Below, in pieces: positions 11,203 to 22,991 of a stretch of DNA of 64,000 nt (the stretch's first letter is position 1; each line of letters begins with the position of its first letter). Source of the DNA: Macrostomum hystrix (taxonomy: Eukaryota > Platyhelminthes > Macrostomidae); the NCBI GenBank assembly GCA_950097015.1, contig CATNEN010000038.1:26263001-26327000 (forward strand), read 5' to 3'. The position numbers and the translations under genes were made by a program. Below the pieces are notes generated by a model. It was not told the DNA's origin. It did no database searches and saw nothing but the letters and a program-made list of their open reading frames with translations.

Positions 11203-12746
11203 AAACCTTTCAAGATCCTTATACTGATCGACAATCTTTCCCAGATCCTCAAACTGATCGAAAATCTTACCCAGATCCTCAAACTGATCGACAATCTTCC
11301 CCAGATCCTCATACTGATCGACAATCTTCCCCAGATCCTCAAACTGATCGAAAATCTTACCCAGATCCTCAAACTGATCGACAATCTTCCCCAGATCCTC
11401 ATACTGATCGACAATCTTTCCCAGATCCTCATACTGATCGACAATCTTTCCCAGATCCTCATACTGATCGACAATCTTTCCCAGATCCTCATACTGATCG
11501 ACAATCTTTCCCAGATCCTCAAACTGATCGAAAATCTTACCCAGATCCTCAAACTGATCGACAATCTTCCCCAGATCCTCATACTGATCGACAATCTTTC
11601 CCAGATCCTCAAACTGATCGAAAATCTTACCCAGATCCTCAAACTGATCGACAATCTTCCCCAGATCCTCATACTGATCGACAATCTTTCCCAGATCCTC
11701 AAACTGATCGAAAATCTTACCCAGATCCTCAAACTGATCGACAATCTTCCCCAGATCCTCATACTGATCGACAATCTTCCCCAGATCCCCATACTGATCG
11801 AAAATCTTACCCTGATCCTCAAACTGATCGAAAATCTTACCCAGATCCTCATACTGATCGACAATCTTACCCAGATCCCCATACTGATCGAAAATCTTAC
11901 CCAGATCCTCAAACTGATCGAAAATCTTACCCAGATCCTCAAACTGATCGACAATCTTACCCAGATCCTCATACTGATCGAAAATCTTACCCAGATCCTC
12001 ATACTGATCGACAATCTTTCCCAGATCCTCATACTGATCGACAATCTTCCCCAGATCCTCATACTGATCGACAATCTTACCCAGATCCTCATACTGATCG
12101 AAAATCTTACCCAGATCCTCAAACTGATCGAAAATCTTACCCAGATCCTCATACTGATCGACAATCTTTCCCAGATCCTCAAACTGATCGAAAATCTTAC
12201 CCAGATCCTCAAACTGATCGACAATCTTCCCCAGATCCTCATACTGATCGACAATCTTACCCAGATCCCCATACTGATCGAAAATCTTACCCTGATCCTC
12301 AAACTGATCGAAAATCTTACCCAGATCCTCATACTGATCGACAATCTTACCCAGATCCCCATACTGATCGAAAATCTTACCCAGATCCTCAAACTGATCG
12401 AAAATCTTACCCAGATCCTCAAACTGATCGACAATCTTCCCCAGATCCTCATACCGATCGACAATCTTACCCAGATCCTCAAACTGATCGACAATCTTAC
12501 CAAGATCCTCATACCGATCGACAATCTTACCCAGATCCTCATACTGATCGAAAATCTTACCCAGATCCTCAAACTGATCGAAAATCTTACCCAGATCCTC
12601 AAACTGATCGAAAATCTTACCCAGATCCTCAAACTGATCGAAAATCTTACCCAGATCCTCATACTGATCGACAATCTTACCCAGATCCCCATACTGATCG
12701 ACAATCTTCCCCAGATCCTCATACTGATCGACAATCTTCCCCAGAT
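11203..12746 (+). repeat. 30-bp minisatellite downstream of the kinase stop
   Basis: About 51 copies of a 30-base unit, ACTGATCGAAAATCTTACCC plus AGATCCTCAA, varying mainly at a few fixed positions (AAACTG/ATACTG, GAAAAT/GACAAT, TTACCC/TTTCCC/TTCCCC). Because 30 is a multiple of three, open frames of 530-570 codons cross it on both strands. The array begins 53 bases after the kinase stop, and an AATAAA occurs beyond it at 12866, so it could lie in a 3' UTR. Confidence 0.95.
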
Positions 12747-13077
12747 TCTTAAGTTACTCTCAATATTTTAAATTTTCGAATCGTGCAATTCCTTGACTTA
12801 ATTATTTCTAACGTGAAAATATTTTAACTTTTTATCTTAGCATGTACGAATGTGTGCCTTGCCTGAATAAAATAAATTTAATTGAATTTGTTATGCTTTT
12901 TGCTTTATTTTATTAGCAATAAATTGAGTTTGGTGACAACTATTTAGCTTTAAAACTATTAAACACGTTTCAGTATCTGCTTCGTTCTCATTTTTATTGA
13001 ATTTAATTTCTTAATTTCGTTCTTTAAGGCTAAGATTCGAACTCTCGACCTTTTATGGTCATGGACTCTCGAACTCG
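12747..13077. other. AT-rich spacer with AATAAA
   Basis: Contains GAATAAAATAAA near 12865, a possible polyadenylation signal for the kinase transcript. GATTCGAACTCTCGACC at 13033-13049 resembles a reverse-complement tRNA B box and may be a SINE remnant. Nothing else recognised. Confidence 0.35.
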
Positions 13078-13910
13078 CATCTCTCTACCTCTTATCCTCA
13101 GCCTCTCTCTACCTCTTATCCTCTGCCTCTCTCTACCTCTTATCCTCTGCCTCTCTCTACCTCTTATCCTCTGCCTCTCTCTACCTCTTATCCTCTGCCT
13201 CTCTCTACCTCTTATCCTCAGCCTCTCTCTACCTCTTATCCTCTGCCTCTCTCTACCTCTTATCCTCTGCCTCTCTCTCCTCAGCCTCTCTCTACCTCTT
13301 ATCCTCAGCCTCTCTCTACCTCTTATCCTCTGCCTCTCTCTACCTCTTATCCTCAGCCTCTCTCTACCTCTTATCCTCAGCCTCTCTCTACCTCTTATCC
13401 TCAGCCTCTCTCTCCTCAGCCTCTCTCTACCTCTTATCCTCAGCCTCTCTCTACCTCTTATCCTCTGCCTCGCTCTACCTCTTATCCTCAGCCTCTCTCT
13501 ACCTCTTATCCTCTGCCTCGCTCTACCTCTTTTCCTCAGCCTCTCTCTACCTCTTATCCTCAGCCTCTCTCTCCTCAGCCTCTCTCTACCTCTTATCCTC
13601 AGCCTCTCTCTACCTCTTATCCTCTGCCTCGCTCTACCTCTTATCCTCAGCCTCTCTCTACCTCTTATCCTCTGCCTCGCTCTACCTCTTATCCTCTGCC
13701 TCTCTCTACCTCTTATCCTCAGCCTCTCTCTCCTCAGCCTCTCTCTACCTCTTATCCTCTGCCTCTCTCTCCTCAGCCTCTCTCTACCTCTTATCCTCAG
13801 CCTCTCTCTACCTCTTATCCTCAGCATCTCTCTACCTCTTATCCTCTGCCTCTCTCTACCTCTTATCCTCAGCCTCTCTCTACATCTTATCCTCAGCCTC
13901 TCTCCACCCC
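13078..13910 (+). repeat. 24-bp CT-rich minisatellite
   Basis: The unit is TCTTATCCTCAG followed by CCTCTCTCTACC, with shortened copies that lack the middle. On the plus strand each unit is a polypyrimidine run ending in CTCAG, like a splice acceptor. Unit length divisible by three gives long low-complexity ORFs on both strands that I do not treat as genes. Confidence 0.95.
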
Positions 13911-14600
13911 TCTTTTGTAGCCACACATACTATAGTTCTAGTAAATATAAAGTGTCTGTGCCTGTGGCTAGCGACATAGTTGCTACATAATACAAGTATA
14001 CACTTTAACCAGACATTGTGTCAGACTGTCTGACTGGCTGTCTAGCTGTCAGTTTGTCCTTCGTTGGATTATAAACTCAGATAAATTATCTGCGATTCGC
14101 ATGCAGCCAATTGCTAAGCAACATTAGACAAGATTTTGAACTGGTTGTACCAGTTTTCCAGAGTGGATATACTCACCGCACATACTACACAAGCTTTTAT
14201 CTAAAAGCTGTAGCGAATAAAAAGTAAAATATTTATAGTCTTGCAATAAAAAATTCACTAAACTCTTTCTCAAACAGCAGTGTTTCCAATAGTGTACATT
14301 CGACTGTACACTAGAGACGGCTTTCAAAGCCCATGTGCTACACTGAATATCTTAAGCATTTCTAGTTCTCACACGAGTCATTCATATATAATGCACACCT
14401 TTGTGTTTCTTTAGCGTTTAAATTTAGTTTCAGGTTTGCACCGAGCACTGTAATAAGGCACTAAAATTATATTACCACCCGCCGTATTTCTTGTTACTAT
14501 AAATATATTTACAACTACAAAATTCGAACGCTGAAATTCAATTTTATTACAAAAATGTGCATTTTAATGTATCTGTATAACAAATGTAAGATCACAAAAA
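13911..14600. other. unique spacer, no gene recognised
   Basis: AT-rich, with only short ORFs. A run of CTGTCTGACTGGCTGTCTAG at 14023-14050 is a simple imperfect repeat. Confidence 0.45.
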
Positions 14601-15910
14601 TGAGAGGTGAGACACGGGAATGATGAGACATGGGAGAGATGAGACACGGGAGAGGTGAGACATGGGAGAGATGAGACACGGGAGAGATCAGACACGGGAG
14701 AGATGAGAAGCGGGAGAGGTGAGACATGGAAGAGATGAGACACGGGAGAGGTGAGACACGGGAATGATGAGACATGGGAGAGATGAGACACGGGAGAGAT
14801 CAGACACGGGAGAGATGAGAAGCGGGAGAGGTGAGACACGGGAGAAGTGAGACACGGGAGAGGTGAGACACGGGAGAGGTGAGACACGGGAGAGATGAGA
14901 CACGGGAATGATGAGACATGGGAGAGATGAGAAGCGGGAGAGGTGAGACACGGGAGAGGTGAGACACGGGAGAGGTGAGACACGGGAGAAATGCTCAAGA
15001 CAAAGGAGAGATGAGACATGGGAGAGATGAGACACGGGAATGATGAGACATGGGAGAGATGAGACACGGGAGAGATCAGACACGGGAGAGATGAGAAGCG
15101 GGAGAGGTGAGACACGGGAGAGATGAGAAACGGGAGAGGTGAGACACGGGAGAGGTGAGACACGGGAGAGGTGAGACACGGGAATGATGAGACATGGGAG
15201 AGATGAGACACGGGAGAGATCAGACACGGGAGAGATGAGAAGCGGGAGAGATCAGACACGGGAGAGATGAGACACGGGAGAGATGAGAAGCGGGAGAGGT
15301 GAGACACGGGAGAGGTGAGACACGGGAGAGGTGAGACACGGGAATGATGAGACATGGGAGAGATGAGACACGGGAGAGATCAGACACGGGAGAGATGAGA
15401 AGCGGGAGAGGTGAGACACGGGAGAGGTGAGACACGGGAGAGGTGAGACACGGGAGAGGTGAGACACGGGAATGATGAGACATGGGAGAGATGAGACACG
15501 GGAGAGATCAGACACGGGAGAGATGAGAAGCGGGAGAGGTGAGACACGGGAGAGATGAGAAGCGGGAGAGGTGAGACACGGGAATGATGAGACATGGGAG
15601 AGATCAGACACGGGAGAGATGAGAAGCGGGAGAGGTGAGACACGGGAGAGGTGAGACACGGGAATGATGAGACATGGGAGAGATGAGACACGGGAGAGGT
15701 GAGACACGGGAGAGATGACACGGGGGAGGTGAGACACGGGAGAGATGAGACACGGGAGAGATGAGAAGCGGGAGAGATGAGACAGGGGAGAGATCAGACA
15801 CGGGAGAGATGAGAAGCGGGAGAGATGAGAAGCGGGAGAGATCAGACACGGAAGAGATCAGACACGGAAGAGATCAGACACGGAAGAGATCAGACACGGG
15901 AAAGATGAGA
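14601..15910 (+). repeat. 16-bp minisatellite
   Basis: The unit is GAGACACGGGAGAGGT with GAGACACGGGAATGAT and GAGAAGCGGGAGAGGT variants. Many units contain GAGAG|GTGAGA, a donor-like motif on the plus strand. A related but degenerate array lies in the CLIC intron at 22425-22705. Long minus-strand ORFs over it are artefacts of the repeat. Confidence 0.95.
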
Positions 15911-16619
15911 CAAGGGAGCTCAATTACTTTACTCACTCAGATAAGCATTTTTGTGTTTAGTGTTTGTTGCATCCGTATGTTCTTGCGCATGTTTTGTTTG
16001 TTTAGTTTGTTATAGTAAATAGCATAATAGGCTGTAGATTATTTCATGCGTACACAGCTCGCGGCCGCCGGCTAGCCGACACTTCCACTAGTCAAAAAAT
16101 ACTCGGCTAGCCGGGTGAATCCATGTGGACCCACGGGGGGGTAGGGGGTAGGGGGTAGACTTCCGATAAATTTTACATGGATCATGCTACTCGTCTACTG
16201 CAAGTAGAAAGTATGAAATATGAAGTATGTAACTGGCTATCTAAATATTTTTCCTTTGCACTGATAATCATTTATTTCCAAACATATAGGCAAGCAAACC
16301 ACAGTTCATACTAATTAATACAATACAACTAAAGCTGAATGAGTTTAGATGGGACTTACTGATTAAGTGGATTTTACGTGTAATAGATATATGACGCTTT
16401 TCTATCGTGCTAAGTAAGAACCAAGAAGTGATCACCCCGTCTCAAACAAATGATACTTCCACCTTAACAGCGAGGGCTTAATGGCTTATCAGAAGCCAGA
16501 ACTAAAATTACAACACATCCACTGTATAAAATGGCTATAAAACGAAATAATTAGTAAATATTTAGCATCACAATAAAATATCGGATCAAAAAAATTCATT
16601 AGTAAAAATAATACGGAAA

Positions 16620-16685
16620 AAATTCGAACCCCCCTCGTAACACTCAAACAGAGCGCTCTTTCTATCAACACGCCACACAGGTTGA
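16620..16685 (-). repeat. tRNA-derived SINE fragment
   Basis: Reverse complement reads GTGTGGCGTGTTGATAGAAA followed by a B-box-like GGGTTCGAAT. It does not fold into a convincing complete tRNA, so I call a SINE head. A second head-like piece, TTGGTGGCGCAGCGCATTAG, lies on the minus strand near 17425-17445. Confidence 0.4.
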
Positions 16686-16699
16686 GTTATACATGCATA

Positions 16700-18224
16700 G
16701 AAAGACATATTTATACTAGTTATAAGACAAAAACAAAATCAAATCATATTTATTTTAATTTTAAATTACTCATATTTATATAACTTGGTTGCTAGATTAT
16801 ATTGGCTTTATTTTTGACGGCAGTTAATTGAAAAATTAAATTAAAGCTGTTTTACCCAGCTCTCCAACCCGTAAAATAGGCTTTTCATTCTACCCAGAAT
16901 TCCAGAACCAGAATCAGTTCTAAAATTCCAGAAAGTATAGCGGTATAACTCTACAGTGCCTAAAAAGAAACGAAACAGAAACAAGTAAGACTGATTATGT
17001 ACTCGTAATTATTTATGACAATGATCCGAATAAGGTATTAGCAAAAAATAGCTCGCTGTGGGTCTAGTGTCACTAAATGATGTGCCATTGCCCGCAGTCC
17101 TTCTGCAATCATTCTCAATATAATTGTATTCATTTGTCTATAGAATTCGTCACTTTTTTCGTGTTACATGGGAAGAAAGAATTGTATTTTTATAAATACT
17201 CTTTTTACATGTCAAAAACGAGTCTGAATAGTCCGGATTTTACGTCAATTTCATAACTTTACGTGCGTATGGTATAACAAATAATTATACAGAACTAAGT
17301 ATGCGCATTAAAAAAAGTGTATTAGTACTTCTCAAAAAAAGATTTTCTTAGTTACGTTGTAGTATAATTTTTTATTTAAGTTTTTATTTAATAGTTTAGA
17401 ATTGTTTAAATAAAAAACGCGCCCTAATGCGCTGCGCCACCAAACTAGTTTAGTTGGCATTTTACACTTAGGATATCATTACATCCATAACAGATTGTAC
17501 TTTACTGTGTCTAGAGAAGGTATTTTTTAAAGTTACTTTGTCAATTTAAGTATTGAAATTTTCTATTAATTTTTTTATAACAAAGGTAAGCAATGTTTTT
17601 TCGTTTTAAATTTAGTTACTAGTACTACTTATGCCAGCAAATCGAAATCCCAATCCAATTGTTTTGATTTTCAACATTTATTAACTGACACAATGAAAAT
17701 GTTACATGTAAAGTTAATAATAGATGTTAGTTAAAACCTAAGACTAAACTACTAAGAGTGTTACTAATGCAACTTATATCCAAATTATCAGTCAGTGGTC
17801 TGGCTGACTAGCTAAATTTTTTAAACCAAAATGATAATTGCTATAAAGTATAGACTTCAAGTTTTTAATACATTTTAACTTTGCTTGCTTTTTGGGCTTC
17901 TTGAACTTTGACTTACTAGACTTAGCTGCAGGGTGGTCCATGGACCCAGCGGGGAGGCGAGGGTCTCTTGAACTTTAGGTCTATATAAAATAGTTCTTGT
18001 TTTGATAGGATGATAAATCTGTGGCTACTAAGGCTTTTTGATGTGCTGATTTCATTTTTAATCAGATTTGTTATAGCTTTAACCCCCTACCATGCCATAG
18101 TCAGAAAAGTGGTAGAGTGCATGTCAAAACAATTTTTTGCTCCTCCCAAAATTGTACAACGTTACTACCTGCCTTGCAACAATAATAATTAATATACCTG
18201 GCATAAATAATGTGGTGTGGAATT
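16700..18224. other. AT-rich interior of arm A
   Basis: No convincing exon. The 60-codon ORF at 18010-18192 has a hydrophobic start but no domain and no splice context. It reads as ordinary transposon filler. Confidence 0.4.
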
Positions 18225-18233
18225 TTTCATAAT

Positions 18234-18716
18234 GGCAGTGCTTATCCCCATGGTACTGTAGAAATAATTTTTGTCTTTTTCCTACGGTACCGTGGGAATA
18301 ATTTCCTGCTTATCCGCACGGCACACTGATAAGATAGTTGTCCTAATCATCTATCTTTTTATCGTGACTGCAATTTTTTTTCTTCCGGTTTTTAAAAGCA
18401 AGTAAACAAATAAAAGTTTTCTGCTTTTTTCGCAATTAGTTAACCAATACGGTGGCTTTTTAAGTATATAAAATATATATTGCTATTATTTATATATTTA
18501 AAAGAATACAACTGAAGTGTGTATTTTTCTAATCTTATAGCTCAAGCCTTCTAAGCCTATAATCCAGTCTATTACTTTACGCATCTCTGGAGCTATGTTG
18601 AAGATAGGACAGCTATCTCGTCAGTGTGCCGTGCAGATAAGCAGGAAATTATTCCCACTGTACTGTAGGAATAAGACAAAAATTATTTCTACGGTACCGT
18701 GGGGATAAGCACTGCC
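18234..18716. mobile_element. MITE with long inverted repeats and 9-bp target duplication
   Basis: Ends are GGCAGTGCTTATCCCC and its reverse complement, and the inverted repeats run ~110-120 bases on each side (18234-~18345 and ~18605-18716). Immediately outside, TTTCATAAT is present at both 18225-18233 and 18717-18725, a perfect 9-base duplication. Long inverted repeats with a 9-base duplication fit a Mutator-like (MULE) non-autonomous element. It is nested in arm A. Confidence 0.85.
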
Positions 18717-19406
18717 TTTCATAATTGTCTTTGGCCATAACCAGCTCGGCAGCATCCAAAGAGCAGAAAGAATCGCAGCTACATTTCTAACCTTTATTAG
18801 TGACTTCAATCAGGCAATATTTCCAAGCTTCCAACTTCCAAGCATTCTGTAGCATTTTTTACTAGATTTGTCACTATATACCCTGTGGCTATATAACAGC
18901 CAAGTAAACTAAACTAAACTGAACTGAACTGAATTGAACTGAATTGTTACGAATACTATAAACTGAATTGTTTCTGCACTGCACTTTTTGTTTCATTTAG
19001 CGCAATTTTAAATTTATTCATAAAAATAATTTTGCAAACAAAAGTAAATTTATGCCATGCGCTTGTACACCTTTTTATAGAACAGCAACCCTTTTGTGAC
19101 ATAATATTCTCACTAGGCCCTACCCCTATAATATTTTTATATTATTATGGTACAGGCATACATAATACAAGAGTTACAAGATGAAATAAGATTATTATGG
19201 TCAGTACTGATTATATTATAAGAAATTGAGATTATCAAACCAAAAAAAGAAACAAAGGAAATTTAAATTTAAATTAACTCAAATTTTAAAGCATAAAGTA
19301 GGCACTAAAGCTTCGTATTTCAGTTTGAGTCTTAAATTAAAGTGCATAAGAAATAGTGCAATAAAATGGTTTTATTTTGTAATTCTAATTTTTTTCTTAC
19401 ACACAG

Positions 19407-20659
19407 ATGGTTCTAACTGGTGCCAATGTGTTTTTGCAAAACAAAGGAAAGGCAGGTAAGTTTTCTTATGGTCAGTATTACTTAAAAATATACTACAGGG
19501 ATATATAGTAAGACTAGAACTCAAGAAATAGTAATGTATGAGTAGGCAGCATTATTTTTAATACAAAACATTTTAGTCCATTTATGCAGCATAACATTGT
19601 TTTTTTCTAAAAGTCTTGAATATTGTTGTATTTTCTAGGCTACATCATATGTTATATTCTCTGTGGGGTGCATCTATTAATTTACATAAAAGCTAGAAAT
19701 AAATAAATATAATAATTAGTCACTATGTTTTGGTAAAATTTAAAAATTCAAATCTTCCTTTAATTCTAGTGTGGACCGCCGAACTGCGTCGCGAGTATAT
19801 GAGTCTGCCAATCGAAGAAAAGCGACGTCTTCAAGAAGAAGCTAAAAATCAGCAGAAGAAAATAAGAAAAGTGGTAAATGATTTAAAACGTACAGGTGAG
19901 ACATACGTACTTATTATATTAACCCGACGTGGAACCGATTTTACCACGTCCAATGACATATCGCCTAATGTTAGAAGCGCTATGGAGCCCCATATAAATA
20001 AAATAGCAGAACTAATGGATGACGCGAAAAAAGCAGAACAACAAAATATGGCAAATGAGCGCAGTGATGTTCAGCTTGCTGAAACTAGTCAGCCACGAAA
20101 CCTAGCTTCTGTTTATAGCGATGTGAAAAAAATGCGACAAGAAATTTTTTTAAGGGCTAAAATTGCACATAAAACAGCGACAGGTTTCGACGGCAAGATT
20201 CCATGGAGCCTTGTCGGAAAAAGTTGCAAATTCATTCCAGAATTGAAGGACCCCCATCACTTATCCAGAGAAAAATGTGTAGCCATTTTAAAGGAACTCG
20301 AAAATACAGAACTGACATTTTGTAATTCAGTTTCCATTGATGTATCACCTGATCATGATACACCAATAAGTGCCTCTCATCTGCATCAACAACAGGCTCA
20401 AGTGATGGAAGAAGGGCTACAAGTCGATGACTACCATAATATCACCACAAGTGACTTGGAGAGTGAAGGAGATACGGCACTGACTTCTGTAACCGCGAAA
20501 TATCGGCAACACTTTCACGAAAGTGAAAGTTCAACAAATTTTAATCCTTTCAATACTCCATTTGTAGATGACGCAAATAGACTTGCTCAGTCATCTTTAT
20601 ATGGGGCGAGCTCTGCACCCAACATTACGCTTAGACTAGATACTAGACAAACGGAATGA
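19407..20659 (+). CDS. HMG-box-like DNA-binding protein of the transposon arm
   Basis: Two exons, 19407-19455 and 19770-20659, join in phase to give 312 aa with the ATG directly after an acceptor (TTCTTACACACAG). Across the splice the first ~43 residues read GANVFLQNKGKAVWTAELRR and then LPIEEKRRLQEEAKN, which follows the HMG-box spacing of aromatic, Trp, Leu-Pro and charged helices. The rest is hydrophilic; the stretch SLVGKSCKFIPELKDPHHLS is not recognised. The gene lies ~180 bases before a subterminal array identical in kind to that beside the KDZ transposase of arm B, so it is probably an accessory protein of the same transposon family. The frame is intact. A host gene is the alternative. 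Confidence 0.6.
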
Positions 20660-20835
20660 AATTTCAATATGAAACAATTATTAGAGGCCCACACGACGCC
20701 AATAGCTTAATATTAGATAGTATAATATTTAAGATGCAATATGCTATGGTTTTCAATGTTTTCAGCCGAAAATAGTCACTGTGCAGAGAGCTGCTATCTT
20801 TACAGGGACTAGAGTCTATATTCTGTCAAATATTG

Positions 20836-21525
20836 CTGGGATTGTCAATGTGCATTTATTGCTTTGACATTTTTCCTCTGCATAAAACTAATGCTGGGAT
20901 TGTCACTGTGCATTCATTGCTTTGACATTTTTCCTCTGCATAAAACTAATGCTGGGATTGTCACTGTGCATTCATTGCTTTGACATTTTTCCCTCTGCAA
21001 AAAACTAATGCTGGGATTGTCAATGTGCATTTATTGCTTTGACATTTTTCCTCTGCATAAAACTAATGCTGGGATTGTCACTGTGCATTCATTGCTTTGA
21101 CATTTTTCCTCTGCATAAAACTAATGCTGGGATTGTCACTGTGCATTCATTGCTTTGACATTTTTCCCTCTGCAAAAAACTAATGCTGGGATTGTCAATG
21201 TGCATTTATTGCTTTGACATTTTTCCTCTGCATAAAACTAATGCTGGGATTGTCACTGTGCATTCATTGCTTTGACATTTTTCCTCTGCATAAAACTAAT
21301 GCTGGGATTGTCACTGTGCATTCATTGCTTTGACATTTTTCCTCTGCATAAAACTAATGCTGGGATTGTCACTGTGCATTCATTGCTTTGACATTTTTCC
21401 CTCTGCATAAAACTAATGCTGGGATTGTCACTGTGCATTCATTGCTTTGACATTTTCCCTCTGCATAAAACTAATGCTGGGATTGTCAATGGGCATTCAT
21501 TGCTTTGACATTTTCCCTCTGCATT
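20836..21525 (+). repeat. 58-59 bp subterminal tandem repeat of arm A
   Basis: About 12 units beginning TGCTGGGATTGTCACTGTGC and containing TTTGACATTTTTCCTCTGCA, immediately inside the element's right end. The same array in reverse complement lies at 34025-34680. Subterminal repeats of this sort are common transposase-binding regions; that role is inference here. Confidence 0.9.
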
Positions 21526-21623
21526 TGTCAGATAAATTTTTCTTTCACGAACGTGACGCGCCTCATCGTGGCGTGAAAGTGAACAGTGCGCGTTTCAATC
21601 TTTTGCACTTGCCAAGACGTCAC

Positions 21624-22115
21624 ATAGAATTGATAATATGATGCTGCTGACTCATAGAATTGATAATATGATGCTGCTGACTTATAGAATTGATAATATG
21701 ATGCTGCTGTCACATAGAATTGATAATATCATGCTGCTGACTTATAGAATTGATAATATGATGCTGCTGTCACATAGAATTGATAATATGATGCTGCTGA
21801 CACATAGAATTGATAATATGATGCTGCTGACTTACAGAATTGATAATATGATGCTGCTGTCACATAGAATTAATAATATGATGCTGCTGACTTATAGAAT
21901 TGATAATATGATGATGCTGACACATAGAATTGATAATATGATGCTGCTGTCACATAGAATTGATAATATGATGCTGCTGACACATAGAATTGATAATATG
22001 ATGCTGCTGTCACATAGAATTGATAATATGATGCTGCTGACTTATAGAATTGATAATATGATGTTGCTAACTTATAGAATTGATAATATCATGCTGCTGT
22101 CACATAGAATTGATG
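21624..22115 (+). repeat. 30-bp minisatellite before the CLIC exon
   Basis: About 16 units of ATAGAATTGATAATATGATG plus CTGCTGACTC, ending ~28 bases before the acceptor at 22143. It starts exactly where the end of arm A stops. Related units in the opposite orientation occur at 24695-24845 and 25993-26050. The 166-codon ORF across it is a repeat artefact. Confidence 0.9.
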
Positions 22116-22143
22116 AGGTGATGTTGCTGATGGTGTGATCCAG

Positions 22144-22991
22144 TTGAGCCTCTGCGCCTTAAGTATCGACCGAAGCCGCGCAGTCCGAACCACATGTACA
22201 AATTGTCGCTAAGTTGTCGCTACCTGCTCTCAGATGAGCTAACCTACGCGGATTGCCAACTCATGCCTAAACTGCATCATCTGAAAATGGCCGCTAAGGT
22301 AGAATTCCCTGTTTGTCTGCCAGGGTTCGAATGCTTTTTTAATCTCAGAGTCTATTTAGCTCCAGCGGGCTAAAGATAGATTCTAAAATGAATGCGGGTC
22401 GGTATTGACTGTGAAATCAGATAGGAAAGAGATGAGACAGGATAAAGATGAGACAGGCGAGAGATGTGACATGGAAGATGTAAGACACGGCACAGTTTTA
22501 TACAGAGGAGAGATAAGACGGGAGATAAAACAGGGAAGATATGAGACAGTGAAGACATGAATCAGGGCCAAGATGCATGTGACAGTGTTCAGATTAGACA
22601 GAGGAGAGATGAGACAGGGGTGAGGTGAGATCGGAGAGACGAGACAGGGGTGAGGTGAGATCGGAGAGATGAGACGTCTTGGGTGAGATCAGAGAGATGA
22701 GACAGGCGTGATTCAATTGTTCGCATCGTCGATACATTTCAGTTCTATCGCGACTTCGATGTGCCATCAGAGCTGCAGCATCTGCAAGCCTATTATTCGG
22801 CCATGTACGAATGCGAGGCCTTCCGTTGTAGCTGTCCGGCCGACCGTGACGTCTATCAGTTGTACCACGACAAGCTGCCTCGCGCATTGGTTGCTAAGAG
22901 ACCGCAGCCCAGCCTGATGGACGACTCGCGGCTGTTGCTAGGCGAGAGCGGCACCGGTGGCATTGGCAACAATGGTGCCGGCGTACATTGA
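22144..22991 (+). CDS. CLIC-family protein, C-terminal exons only
   Basis: Chloride intracellular channel proteins have a GST fold and act as cytosolic redox proteins or membrane-inserting channels. Exon 22144-22298 encodes RYLLSDELTYADCQLMPKLH, the family's (L)TLADCNLLPKLH motif in the all-helical C domain; exon 22743-22991 encodes YRDFDVPSELQHLQAYYSAM and then ECEAFRCSCPADRDVYQLYH, matching the family's EEF..TCP.D.EI..AY, followed by a low-complexity GTGGIGNNGAG tail and TGA. Donor AAG|GTAGAA and acceptor ACATTTCAG are good. The first exon starts in mid-codon, so upstream exons are required. I found no thioredoxin-like N-terminal exon between 11.15 and 22.14 kb. Invertebrate EXC-4-type CLIC is the likely kin. 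Confidence 0.8.
22425..22705 (+). repeat. degenerate minisatellite in the CLIC last intron
   Basis: Irregular units around GAGATGAGACAGGGGTGAGG, related in flavour to the 16-bp array at 14601-15910. It fills most of the 444-base intron and stops shortly before the acceptor. Confidence 0.75.

Larger units (their letters stand above)
16062..21623 (+). mobile_element. KDZ-associated transposon arm A
   Basis: The left end, 16062-16140, begins CGGCCGCCGGCTAGCCGACA and recurs inverted at 43078-43156. The right end, about 100 bases finishing ...CCAAGACGTCAC at 21623, recurs inverted from 33929. Inside are an HMG-box-like gene on the plus strand and a 58-59 bp subterminal array. Arm B (33929-43156), read in reverse, has the same two ends and the same array but a KDZ transposase gene. 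I infer two copies of one family, or two arms of one large element. I saw no target duplication at either side. Confidence 0.6.

Noticed and set aside
11025-12771. 530-569 codon ORFs on both strands
   Set aside because: A 30-bp unit without stops opens several frames at once; no start, domain or splice context supports a gene. Kept only as a finding.
13030-15849. Arg-rich, Leu-rich and Ser-rich long ORFs on both strands
   Set aside because: Products of 24-bp and 16-bp tandem repeats, low complexity in every frame.
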